A DNA stretch of 5,638 bases from Oscillospiraceae bacterium (lineage in GTDB: Bacteria > Bacillota_A > Clostridia > Oscillospirales > Ruminococcaceae). Position 1 is the first letter of the stretch, and every line of letters begins with the position of its first letter. The position numbers and the translations under genes were made by a program. Under the pieces are notes generated by a model. The model searched no databases. It was not told the DNA's origin and saw only the letters and a list, made by a program, of their open reading frames with translations. Location: NCBI GenBank assembly GCA_017523995.1, contig JAFWUX010000199.1, positions 1 to 5,638 of the forward strand. The letters run 5' to 3'. Below, piece after piece: positions 1 through 5,596 of the stretch.

Positions 1-462
1 CGCTTCTTCATGACCTTCGGTCAGAGCTATCTGACGCATATGAAGTGTCTGGAGAATGTCGGCATGCTCTCCACCACGCCGATCAATTTCAACGGCACGG
101 AGATCGTCCCGATTCAGTTCCTCAAGGCGCTGCTGCCGGATCCGGCATCGCTCGGCCCGCGCACCGTCGGCAAGACAAACATCGGCTGCATCTTCACCGG
201 CATCAAGGACGGCAAGGAAAAGACAATCTATATCTACAATGTCTGCGATCATCAGGAATGCTACAAGGAGCTCGGCTCGCAGGCGATCTCCTACACAACC
301 GGCGTTCCGGCAATGATCGGTGCGGCACTGGTCGCAAACGGCACATGGCGCAATCCGGGTGCCCGCACGATCGAGGAGTTCGATCCGGATCCGTTCATGG
401 ATATGCTGAACAAATGGGGTCTGCCGTGGGTTGTCGATGAGAACCCGCAGACGGTGGAATAA
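1..462 (+). CDS. Carboxynorspermidine/carboxyspermidine dehydrogenase, C-terminal part (saccharopine dehydrogenase family)
   Basis: This is the last 153 codons of a gene that begins left of the window; the frame is open from base 1 (first residues RFFMTF) and ends in TAA at 460-462. The family enzyme is about 400 residues long, so well over half is missing, including the N-terminal NAD(P)-binding Rossmann part. It reductively condenses putrescine (or diaminopropane) with aspartate semialdehyde to give carboxyspermidine (or carboxynorspermidine) in the cytoplasm. The visible portion holds a conserved-looking stretch VCDHQECYKELGSQAISYTT followed by GVPAMIGAALVANGTW and a closing segment with FMDMLNKWGLPWVV, all typical of this subgroup rather than of true lysine-pathway saccharopine dehydrogenases. 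The identity is strongly supported by the nspC-type decarboxylase that starts inside its stop codon (TAATG). The substrate choice between putrescine and diaminopropane cannot be read from the sequence. The internal ATG at base 10 is not a start. Confidence 0.9.
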   Translation, partial: RFFMTFGQSYLTHMKCLENVGMLSTTPINFNGTEIVPIQFLKALLPDPASLGPRTVGKTNIGCIFTGIKDGKEKTIYIYNVCDHQECYKELGSQAISYTTGVPAMIGAALVANGTWRNPGARTIEEFDPDPFMDMLNKWGLPWVVDENPQTVE

Positions 463-1589
463 TGCGGCGGCAGGATCTGCCGACTCCCTGCTATATCATT
501 GACGAGGCAAAGCTCCGGAGCAATCTGGAGCTTTTGCACAATGTGGAGCAGGAGACCGGCGCGCATATTCTCCTTGCGCAGAAGGCGTTTTCATGCTTTG
601 CGGTCTACCCGATGATCGCGCAGTACATCAGCGGCACAACGGCGAGCGGTCTCTATGAGGCGCGGCTCGGCGCAGAGGAATTCAAAAAGGAAAACCATGT
701 ATTCTCACCGGCATACGATCCGGCGGAGTTCAAAGAGCTGTGCCGCATCTGTGACCATATCAGCTTCAACTCGTTCACGCAGCTCGAAAAATATCGCCCC
801 GTCTGGGAGCAGGCAGGCGTCAGCGTCGGCATCCGTGTCAATCCGGAATGCTCCACGCAGGGCGACCACGCGATCTATGATCCCTGCGCTGCCGGTTCGC
901 GGCTCGGCGTGACAAAGGCGAATTTCCGCCCCGAACTGCTGCAAGGCGTCGAGGGACTGCATTTCCACACGCTCTGCGAACAGAACGCCGATGATCTCAT
1001 CACGACATTCCGCGCGTTTGAGCAGAAATTCGGGGCATATCTGCCGCAGATGAAGTGGCTCAATCTCGGCGGCGGCCATCATATCACACGCGATGATTAT
1101 GACGTACCTGCGCTGAAAAATCTGATTCTGGAGATTCGCGAAACATACGGCGTCGAGGTCTATCTCGAACCCGGTGAAGCGATTGCGCTCAATGCAGGCT
1201 GGCTCGATACCGAGGTCATGGACATTGTCGAGAACGGCATCAAGGTGCTGATTCTCGATGCATCCGCAGCCTGCCACATGCCGGATGTCCTCGAAATGCC
1301 GTACCGCCCGCCGCTGCAGGATGCCGGCGAATGGGGCGAAAAGCCCTATGAATACCGGCTCTCCGCGCGCACCTGCCTCGCCGGCGATATCATCGGCGAC
1401 TACAGCTTCGACCGCGCAATAGAGGTCGGCGACCGCCTGACCTTCTGCGACATGGCGATCTATTCGATGGTGAAGAACAACACCTTCAACGGCATGCCGC
1501 TGCCTGCCATCGCGATTCAGCATGAAAACGGCGGCTGCGATATCATCCGGCAGTTCGGCTACAGCGATTTCAAGGAGCGGCTGTCATGA
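462..1589 (+). CDS. nspC: Carboxynorspermidine/carboxyspermidine decarboxylase
   Basis: This PLP-dependent decarboxylase of 375 residues removes the carboxyl group of carboxyspermidine or carboxynorspermidine, the last step of SAM-independent spermidine/norspermidine synthesis. It belongs to the fold III (alanine racemase-like) group, close to diaminopimelate decarboxylase. The N-terminal barrel carries the likely PLP lysine K41 in LAQKAFSCF, HFHT at 167-170, the phosphate-binding glycine stretch GGGHH at 203-207 and EPGEA at 236-240. The C-terminal beta domain has CHMPDVLEMPYRPP from 271 and the active-site cysteine segment TCLAGD at 304-309 (C305), then Y334 and the NNTFNG stretch. Length and motif order fit a complete enzyme. 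The ATG at 462 overlaps the previous stop by one base, with a partial ribosome site GGTGGA just upstream, so translation is probably coupled to the dehydrogenase. The stop codon lies in an ATGA overlap, discussed separately. Confidence 0.95.
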   Translation: MRRQDLPTPCYIIDEAKLRSNLELLHNVEQETGAHILLAQKAFSCFAVYPMIAQYISGTTASGLYEARLGAEEFKKENHVFSPAYDPAEFKELCRICDHISFNSFTQLEKYRPVWEQAGVSVGIRVNPECSTQGDHAIYDPCAAGSRLGVTKANFRPELLQGVEGLHFHTLCEQNADDLITTFRAFEQKFGAYLPQMKWLNLGGGHHITRDDYDVPALKNLILEIRETYGVEVYLEPGEAIALNAGWLDTEVMDIVENGIKVLILDASAACHMPDVLEMPYRPPLQDAGEWGEKPYEYRLSARTCLAGDIIGDYSFDRAIEVGDRLTFCDMAIYSMVKNNTFNGMPLPAIAIQHENGGCDIIRQFGYSDFKERLS

Positions 1590-1621
1590 CACCGGCAGCA
1601 TCGCTGTTCATCTTTCGCTGA
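1586..1621 (+). other. 11-codon open frame overlapping the nspC stop (ATGA)
   Basis: The end of nspC reads ATGA, the classic stop-start overlap of coupled genes, yet the frame opened by this ATG runs only 11 codons (MTPAASLFIFR) before TGA at 1619-1621. The next real gene begins 58 bases after the nspC stop. It may be chance, a tiny coupled peptide, or the scar of a gene that once followed nspC directly. The peptide has no recognisable feature, so it is not called as a gene. Confidence 0.25.
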
Positions 1622-1638
1622 AACCGCCCGACAGAAAC

Positions 1639-1644
1639 GAGGGA
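1639..1644 (+). promoter_or_regulatory. Ribosome binding site fixing the GNAT start
   Basis: GAGGGA lies immediately upstream of the ATG at 1648. It selects this start over the longer in-frame opening at 1522, which would run inside nspC and has no comparable site. Confidence 0.75.
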
Positions 1645-1647
1645 AAC

Positions 1648-2070
1648 ATGAAAATCACATACAAAGATACACACACATTCCCCGCAGCAGAACTCGAAAA
1701 GCTGTTCGGCGCCGTGAAATGGGAATCCGGAAAATATCCGGAAAAGCTGCAGATCGCCATGCAGGGCTTCAAAACCGTGTTCTCCGCATGGGACGGCGAC
1801 AGGCTCGTCGGACTGTGCTGTGCAATGGATGACGGCATCCTGAATGCATACGTCCAGTATCTGCTGGTCGATCCGGCATATCACAACAGAGGCATCGGCA
1901 GCACACTGATCGCGCGCATCAAAGAAACCTACAGGGACTATCTGCGCGTGGTGCTGCTCTCTTACAGCAGAGAGGTCCGGTTCTATGAATCCTGCGGCTT
2001 CGGCAGAGCGATCGACGCCGCACCGATGTTCCTGACCGATCTCCGCGCAAATTTACAGGATAAGGATTGA
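1648..2070 (+). CDS. GNAT family N-acetyltransferase
   Basis: This is a 140-residue single-domain acetyltransferase of the Gcn5-related fold, expected to move an acetyl group from acetyl-CoA to an amine in the cytoplasm. The acetyl-CoA-binding motif A is clear: YLLVDPAYHNRGIGSTLI at about residues 71-88, with the R/Q-x-x-G-x-G/A core at N80-R81-G82-I83-G84-S85. The later FYESCGF at 112-118 is the usual GNAT C-terminal motif. Length is normal for a minimal member. The start at 1648 is chosen for its ribosome site; the frame is open 126 bases further up, but that part overlaps nspC and reads as unrelated low-quality peptide. The substrate is unknown. Its position between nspC and aguA makes a polyamine or related amine a reasonable guess, but no polyamine-specific signature is visible. 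The SseB-like gene starts 6 bases after its stop. Confidence 0.9.
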   Translation: MKITYKDTHTFPAAELEKLFGAVKWESGKYPEKLQIAMQGFKTVFSAWDGDRLVGLCCAMDDGILNAYVQYLLVDPAYHNRGIGSTLIARIKETYRDYLRVVLLSYSREVRFYESCGFGRAIDAAPMFLTDLRANLQDKD

Positions 2071-2076
2071 TACTAC

Positions 2077-2544
2077 ATGCAAATTATCGGACAATCGCTT
2101 GAGGGCGGCAATGTGCTGCGCATGCTCAAGCATGAATTTCTCACGAAGCAGACCAGAGAGGCGCTGATGCCGGTGCTCGCCTGTCTGCGCGATTCCGAGG
2201 TCATTGTGCCCGTGCGCATTCTGGTCAATGAGGCAGATCAGGAGAAAATTCTGCACGCAGAAAAGGGCGCTGTGATCTCCTCGAAAAATCAGATGCAGTT
2301 TCAGCCCGATCTGCTGCAGAATGACGAAGGCACGTTTTTCCCGATCTTCTCGAATGAGCAGCAGCTCGCGCAGGAATACGCAGCACAGTTTACGCTGCTG
2401 AAGGTTCCGGCGCTCAACTGCATCCAGATGATGCTCGCGCTCGAAGATGTGGACGGTCTGGTGCTCGATGCTTCCACCGAGGCCATGCTGATTCCGAAAG
2501 AATCCGCGGCGATCATCACAAAGATGAAATCGCATCTGGAATAA
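2077..2544 (+). CDS. SseB-domain protein
   Basis: This 155-residue protein resembles the SseB N-terminal domain family. The family marks are GTFFPIFSNEQQL at 85-97, where the domain typically carries a 'P.F.s...l' strand-helix turn, and VDGLVLDASTEAMLIPKE at 125-142, matching the usual 'G..inp......l...' end of the domain. No signal peptide or membrane segment is visible, so it is probably cytoplasmic. SseB-domain proteins are widespread in Firmicutes and Actinobacteria and mostly lack an assigned function; the enterobacterial namesake is a secretion-associated or serine-sensitivity protein, and that role should not be transferred here. The ATG at 2077 is preceded by AAGGA at 2062-2066 inside the end of the GNAT gene. 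Only 6 bases separate it from the acetyltransferase and 6 from the next gene, so it is part of the same transcript. Confidence 0.75.
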   Translation: MQIIGQSLEGGNVLRMLKHEFLTKQTREALMPVLACLRDSEVIVPVRILVNEADQEKILHAEKGAVISSKNQMQFQPDLLQNDEGTFFPIFSNEQQLAQEYAAQFTLLKVPALNCIQMMLALEDVDGLVLDASTEAMLIPKESAAIITKMKSHLE

Positions 2545-2550
2545 GCGCAG

Positions 2551-2928
2551 ATGCGAACACTGACTGTCATGCGGAAGGGCAGAATTGCAGGCGCCATGCT
2601 GCCCTACTGGATCATTTCCGCGGATGTAATCCATGAAATGCCTGCTCGCTTTCAGAAGTATACAGAAGCGAAAATGGATGCGACAGGTCATGCGCGCCCG
2701 ACGATTGACGTCGGTCAGCTTGATGCACTCGGCGTCCGCATCGGGAACGGCGAAACCGTGACAATGGAGCTTGCGGACGGTATTGCGGCTGTCTATGCCT
2801 GCACAATGGACGGGATCATTTCCGAACCGGCGGTTCTGCCGCAGTCTGATGCCGTCCGCCTGACACTGACCACACGCGGCGGCTTCATCCGTCTGCCGCA
2901 TCCATGCTTTGAACAGCAGAAGGAGTAA
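2551..2928 (+). CDS. Hypothetical protein, 125 residues
   Basis: I do not recognise this protein with confidence. It is 125 residues, without signal peptide or clear membrane helix; the hydrophobic stretch GAMLPYWII at 14-22 is too short and looks like a buried strand. The N-terminus (RTLTVMRKGRIAGAMLPYWI) and the later VRIGNGETVTMEL at 62-74 followed by ADGIAAVYACTMDG suggest a small beta-rich domain with alternating strands, of a type sometimes found near SseB-like genes in Clostridia; that resemblance is from memory and unproven. Evidence that it is real is the tight spacing (6 bases after the SseB stop, 5 before aguA), codon use like its neighbours, and the fact that the aguA ribosome site AAGGAG forms its last codons. 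Its own ribosome site is weak (GGA at 2538-2540). Confidence 0.75.
   Translation: MRTLTVMRKGRIAGAMLPYWIISADVIHEMPARFQKYTEAKMDATGHARPTIDVGQLDALGVRIGNGETVTMELADGIAAVYACTMDGIISEPAVLPQSDAVRLTLTTRGGFIRLPHPCFEQQKE
2920..2925 (+). promoter_or_regulatory. Ribosome binding site of aguA
   Basis: AAGGAG sits 8 bases before the ATG at 2934 and inside the last codons of the preceding gene. It is a near-perfect match to the 16S anti-SD and the best such site in the polyamine operon, fixing the agmatine deiminase start. Confidence 0.8.
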
Positions 2929-2933
2929 CCCGA

Positions 2934-4040
2934 ATGAACACACCCAAGCAGGACGGCTTTCATATGCCTGCAGAATTTGAACCGCATCACGGCACGATCC
3001 TGATTTTTCCCGAGCGTCCCGGCTCATGGAGCAGAGACCCTTCCGCAGCGCAGCAGGCGTTTGCAAAGATCGCAGCGCGGCTCGCACAGTGTGAGCAGGT
3101 CTATATGCTCGTCAATGCGAAAACCGCAGAGACCGCGCGCAGAATGCTCCCCGCATCGGTGCAGCTTCTGCCGATCGACACGGATGATGCATGGGCGCGT
3201 GATGTCGCACCGACCTTTGTACGCGGTCAGGACGGCACAGTGCGCGGAATCTCGTGGCAGTTCAACGCATGGGGCGGCGAATTTGACGGTCTCTATGCCG
3301 ACTGGCAGAAGGACGATGCCGCCGCAGATGCAGTCTGCAGGGCGCTCGGTGTCCCCTGCTATGACGCAAGACCGTTTGTCCTTGAGGGCGGCGCAATCCA
3401 CAGCGACGGCGAGGGCACGGTTCTTGTGACAGAGGCCTGTCTGCTCAGCGGCGGGCGCAATCCGCAGATGACAAAAGAGCAGATTACCGCGCATCTGCTG
3501 GAATATCTCGGCGCCGAAAAAGTTGTCTGGATTCCATACGGCATCTTCAACGATGAGACAAACGAGCATATCGACAACATCGCGGCATTCACGGCACCGG
3601 GTGAGATCGTCCTTGCTTGGTGTGATGACCCCGACGATCCGCAGTATGCGATGTCGCACGCAGATTTCGATGTGCTGTCGCAGGAAACCGATGCAAAGGG
3701 GCGGCATTTCCGCATCACGAAGCTGCCCGTGCCGCATGTGCCGGTCTGCGTGACGGCAGACGAATGCGCCGCCTATGACTTTGCCGAGGGCGAGGATACG
3801 CGCGAGCCCGGTGAGCGTCTTGCCGCATCGTATGTGAACTTCTACATCGGCAATGACTGCGTGCTCGTGCCGCAGTTCGGCGGCATCTATGCGGAGGACG
3901 ATGCGCGTGCCTGCGCGATTCTGCAAGGGTGTTTCCCGACGCGGGAGATTGTGCCGGTTTCTGCGCGCACGATCCTGCTCGGCGGCGGCAATATCCACTG
4001 CATCACGCAGCAGGTTGTATCGGGAGCACCGCTGCAGTGA
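2934..4040 (+). CDS. aguA: Agmatine deiminase
   Basis: This 368-residue enzyme hydrolyses agmatine to N-carbamoylputrescine and ammonia, the first step of the arginine decarboxylase route to putrescine. It is a member of the guanidino-group-modifying (pentein) superfamily. The N-terminus QDGFHMPAEFEPHHGTILIF at 6-25 is the standard opening. Active-site segments are in order: DDAWARDVAP at 84-93, FNAWGG at 110-115, LEGGAI at 150-155, TNEHIDN at 209-215 with H212, and the C-terminal GGGNIHCITQQ at 350-360 with nucleophile C356. All expected residues are present and the length is normal, so it should be active. Its presence with the carboxyspermidine enzymes implies putrescine supply for spermidine synthesis rather than only agmatine catabolism. 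The partner amidase aguB does not follow; a terminator does. Confidence 0.97.
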   Translation: MNTPKQDGFHMPAEFEPHHGTILIFPERPGSWSRDPSAAQQAFAKIAARLAQCEQVYMLVNAKTAETARRMLPASVQLLPIDTDDAWARDVAPTFVRGQDGTVRGISWQFNAWGGEFDGLYADWQKDDAAADAVCRALGVPCYDARPFVLEGGAIHSDGEGTVLVTEACLLSGGRNPQMTKEQITAHLLEYLGAEKVVWIPYGIFNDETNEHIDNIAAFTAPGEIVLAWCDDPDDPQYAMSHADFDVLSQETDAKGRHFRITKLPVPHVPVCVTADECAAYDFAEGEDTREPGERLAASYVNFYIGNDCVLVPQFGGIYAEDDARACAILQGCFPTREIVPVSARTILLGGGNIHCITQQVVSGAPLQ

Positions 4041-4094
4041 GCATGGGGCATTCCCCTGCCAAAGAGATTCCCGTTTTTATGTGTAATGAGAACA

Positions 4095-4135
4095 AAGCCG
4101 CTCAGGTTTGCGTATTGCGTAAATCTGAGCGGCTT
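4095..4135 (+). terminator. Rho-independent terminator after aguA
   Basis: An 18-base-pair stem can form between 4095-4112 and 4118-4135, with two G-T wobbles (4106/4124 and 4110/4120) and a 5-base loop TATTG. The core is GCCGCTCAG pairing with CTGAGCGGC. A T-rich, interrupted tail (TTCTTCGTTTTC) follows. It lies 55 bases after the aguA stop and ahead of the next promoter, so it ends the polyamine transcript. The A-rich bases just before the stem would give only a weak tail for reverse transcription. Confidence 0.9.
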
Positions 4136-4165
4136 CTTCGTTTTCGTGTTTCCGGATTTCGCGCG

Positions 4166-4217
4166 ATAAAAATTTTTTTGAAAAACACTTGACAAGTGTA
4201 TATAATCATGCTATACT
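4166..4217 (+). promoter_or_regulatory. Sigma-A-type promoter of the GntR/ABC unit
   Basis: The -35 element TTGACA (4189-4194) and the -10 element TATACT (4212-4217) are separated by 17 bases, almost the ideal housekeeping promoter. An AT tract at 4166-4187, with five A then seven T, could act as an UP element. Transcription would begin near 4224, giving a leader of about 32 bases before the ATG at 4256. A TATAAT at 4201-4206 lies too close to the -35 to serve as the -10. Such a strong core overlapped by inverted repeats suggests tight repression. Confidence 0.85.
4185..4199. repeat. Inverted repeat over the -35 (putative operator 1)
   Basis: ACACTT (4185-4190), a 3-base spacer GAC, and AAGTGT (4194-4199) form a perfect 6-base inverted repeat that covers the -35 hexamer. 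Arm and spacer lengths equal those of the repeat over the -10. Binding here would block RNA polymerase. The likely binder is the GntR protein encoded just downstream, by analogy with self-regulated YtrA-type repressors. Confidence 0.55.
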
Positions 4218-4225
4218 GTGTATAG
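4211..4225. repeat. Inverted repeat over the -10 (putative operator 2)
   Basis: CTATAC (4211-4216), spacer TGT, and GTATAG (4220-4225) form a perfect 6-base inverted repeat containing the -10 hexamer and reaching the predicted start of transcription. It has the same 6-3-6 layout as the repeat over the -35, although the arm sequences differ. Confidence 0.55.
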
Positions 4226-4236
4226 TGTATATACAC
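4225..4236. repeat. 12-base perfect palindrome at the transcription start (putative operator 3)
   Basis: GTGTATATACAC is fully self-complementary and falls at about +1 to +12. Its first part also belongs to a direct repeat AGTGTATATA found at 4195-4204 and 4224-4233, and GTGTATATA at 4196-4204 pairs as an inverted repeat with TATATACAC at 4228-4236. The GTGTA...TACAC form is the type of dyad bound by several GntR-family regulators, which makes this the best single candidate for the repressor site. Confidence 0.6.
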
Positions 4237-4245
4237 ACTTGCTCC

Positions 4246-4250
4246 GGAGG
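4246..4250 (+). promoter_or_regulatory. Ribosome binding site of the GntR gene
   Basis: GGAGG lies 5 bases before the ATG at 4256 and gives a clear start for the regulator. Confidence 0.8.
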
Positions 4251-4255
4251 TTATT

Positions 4256-4642
4256 ATGGATATTATTTTGAGAAACGAAACAGATGATCCGATCTATAAG
4301 CAGATCATAGATCAGGTGAAGGCTCAGATCATCGCAGGCAGGCTCACGGCAGGGGACGCTTTGCCGTCGATGCGCGCGCTTGCATCGCAGCTCCGCATCA
4401 GCGTCATCACAACCAAACGCGCTTATGAGGAACTGGAACGCGAAGGCTATATCGAAAACTTTTTGGGAAAGGGCTGCTTTGTCAAATCGCAGAACACCGA
4501 TTTTCTGCGCGAGGAGACCGTCCGGCAGACGGAGGAGCTTGTCGCGCAGGTCTGCAAAAAGGGCAGGCTCTGCGGCTTGACTGCCGAGGACCTGAAAGAA
4601 ATGATTGATCTTATGTATTCGGAGGATAACGAAAATGAGTGA
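4256..4642 (+). CDS. GntR family transcriptional regulator, YtrA subfamily
   Basis: This 128-residue DNA-binding protein is a short GntR regulator. The winged helix-turn-helix covers about residues 10-77: PIYKQIIDQVKAQIIAGRL at 12-30, then the GntR signature LPSMRALASQLRISVITTKR at 36-55, the AYEELEREGYI helix and the wing GKGCFV at 71-76. After it comes only a tail of about 50 residues, too short for a FadR, HutC or MocR effector domain, which places it in the YtrA subfamily. Members of that group typically repress their own operon with an adjacent ABC transporter and respond to cell-envelope antibiotics or related stress; the inducer here is unknown. The gene overlaps the ATPase gene by 8 bases (ATG at 4635, stop TGA at 4640-4642). 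The repeats over its promoter support self-regulation. Confidence 0.93.
   Translation: MDIILRNETDDPIYKQIIDQVKAQIIAGRLTAGDALPSMRALASQLRISVITTKRAYEELEREGYIENFLGKGCFVKSQNTDFLREETVRQTEELVAQVCKKGRLCGLTAEDLKEMIDLMYSEDNENE
4621..4625 (+). promoter_or_regulatory. Ribosome binding site of the ABC ATPase gene
   Basis: GGAGG inside the last codons of the regulator lies 9 bases before the ATG at 4635. It fixes the start there rather than at the in-frame ATG at 4605, which would add ten poorly matching residues (MILCIRRITK). Confidence 0.8.
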
Positions 4643-5513
4643 CTACGAAAATGCGGTTGAGATCAGGGGCGTGACCAAACGCTATGACGGCTTTACACTC
4701 GATAACATCAGCTTTACGGTCCCGAAGGGCTGCATTGTCGGATTCATCGGGCAGAACGGCGCAGGCAAAACAACAACCATTCAGTCCATGCTGAATATCA
4801 TCCCGGTTGATTCCGGCGAGATCACGCTGCTGGGGCTCGATCATATCCGGAATGAAACCGAAGCCAAGGAGCGCATGGGCGTTGTGTTCGATGAATGCCC
4901 GTTCGGCGAGGTGTTCACACCGGTACAGCTCGAAAGAGTATTCCGCGGTCTTTACCGGAGCTGGAATCCGGAGACCTTTTTTCAATATCTGGATATCTTT
5001 CAGCTGCCGCGCAAGAAAAAGGTCGGTGAGCTCTCAAAGGGCATGAAGATGAAGCTGCAGATCGCAGCTGCACTTTCTCACGATGCGGAGCTTCTCATCA
5101 TGGATGAAGCCACCACGGGACTTGACCCCATTGTCCGCAATGAGATTCTCGACGTTTTCCGGAATTACCTCATGGACGGCAGCCGCTCGATTCTCATGTC
5201 CTCGCATATCACGAGCGACCTTGAGAAAATCGCGGACTGCATCGTGTTCATCGACAACGGAAAGATTCTTCTGACCGGCTACAAGGATGAGATTCTCGAA
5301 AATCATGGTGTCATCAAATGCACGCGGGAGGAATATCCGGAATTTTCACCGGCGGATTATATCAGTGCGCGCGTCAATGACTTCGGCGCGGAGCTTCTCA
5401 CAGCGGACCGCGCTGCCGCAGCGGCAAAATACTCCGGTGCAATCATCGAAAAGACAACGCTTGAGGAGATCATGCAGTTTTACGTCAATGCTGGAAAGAA
5501 GACCTGCAAATAA
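4635..5513 (+). CDS. ABC transporter ATP-binding protein (ABC-2 type, YtrB-like)
   Basis: This 292-residue nucleotide-binding subunit would power a membrane permease, probably for export. Motifs are in order: Walker A GQNGAGKTT at 39-47 with K45; a family-type Q-loop position VVFDECPF at 83-90, where the usual Gln is replaced by Asp/Glu; signature LSKGM at 133-137; Walker B LLIMDEAT at 153-160 with D157 and catalytic E158; D-loop GLDP at 162-165; and switch histidine H191 in SSHITSDLEKIAD. A C-terminal extension of about 70 residues follows the ATPase core, as usual for ABC-2 exporters of this group. LSKGMKMKL and SSHITSDLEKIAD are phrases I associate with the YtrB-like ATPases next to GntR genes in Clostridia. 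The substrate cannot be told from the ATPase. It shares a transcript with the regulator by an 8-base overlap. The permease partner is expected downstream. Confidence 0.95.
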   Translation: MSDYENAVEIRGVTKRYDGFTLDNISFTVPKGCIVGFIGQNGAGKTTTIQSMLNIIPVDSGEITLLGLDHIRNETEAKERMGVVFDECPFGEVFTPVQLERVFRGLYRSWNPETFFQYLDIFQLPRKKKVGELSKGMKMKLQIAAALSHDAELLIMDEATTGLDPIVRNEILDVFRNYLMDGSRSILMSSHITSDLEKIADCIVFIDNGKILLTGYKDEILENHGVIKCTREEYPEFSPADYISARVNDFGAELLTADRAAAAAKYSGAIIEKTTLEEIMQFYVNAGKKTCK

Positions 5514-5527
5514 AAGTCAAGTCCGAA

Positions 5528-5596
5528 AATGAATGATTTACAAAATCTTAATAAATGAAAAAACAGGCACACCAAAAAGACCGCAATGAATGATTT
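5528..5596 (+). repeat. Direct repeat AATGAATGATTT, two copies 57 bases apart
   Basis: The 12-base word occurs at 5528-5539 and 5585-5596. Each copy includes an ATG-AAT-GAT start-like string: the first opens an 8-codon-scale peptide (MNDLQNLNK then TGA), the second opens a frame that stays open to the window edge. It may be a chance AT-rich repetition or a small duplication of a gene start. Confidence 0.5.

Noticed and set aside
705..1523. Reverse-strand open frame of 272 codons opposite nspC
   Set aside because: Entirely inside nspC and without any recognisable domain; a product of codon bias.
1522..1647. Upstream extension of the acetyltransferase frame into nspC
   Set aside because: No ribosome site at 1522, the extra 42 residues do not resemble a GNAT N-terminus, and GAGGGA precedes the ATG at 1648.
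2053..3087. Long reverse-strand open frame of 344 codons crossing the SseB-like, unknown and aguA genes
   Set aside because: It spans several well-supported forward genes, is rich in His, Arg and Cys as expected for the antisense shadow of GC-rich coding DNA, shows no motif and has no operon context.
3024..3998. Reverse-strand open frame of 324 codons opposite aguA
   Set aside because: Mirror of a conserved enzyme gene with intact active-site motifs; composition is that of a shadow frame.
4045..4056. Small hairpin GGGG-CATT-CCCC just after aguA
   Set aside because: Only four base pairs and no T tract directly after it; the 18-pair hairpin downstream is the credible terminator.
4201..4206. 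TATAAT as the -10 element
   Set aside because: It lies only 6 bases from TTGACA; TATACT at 4212-4217 has the correct 17-base spacing.
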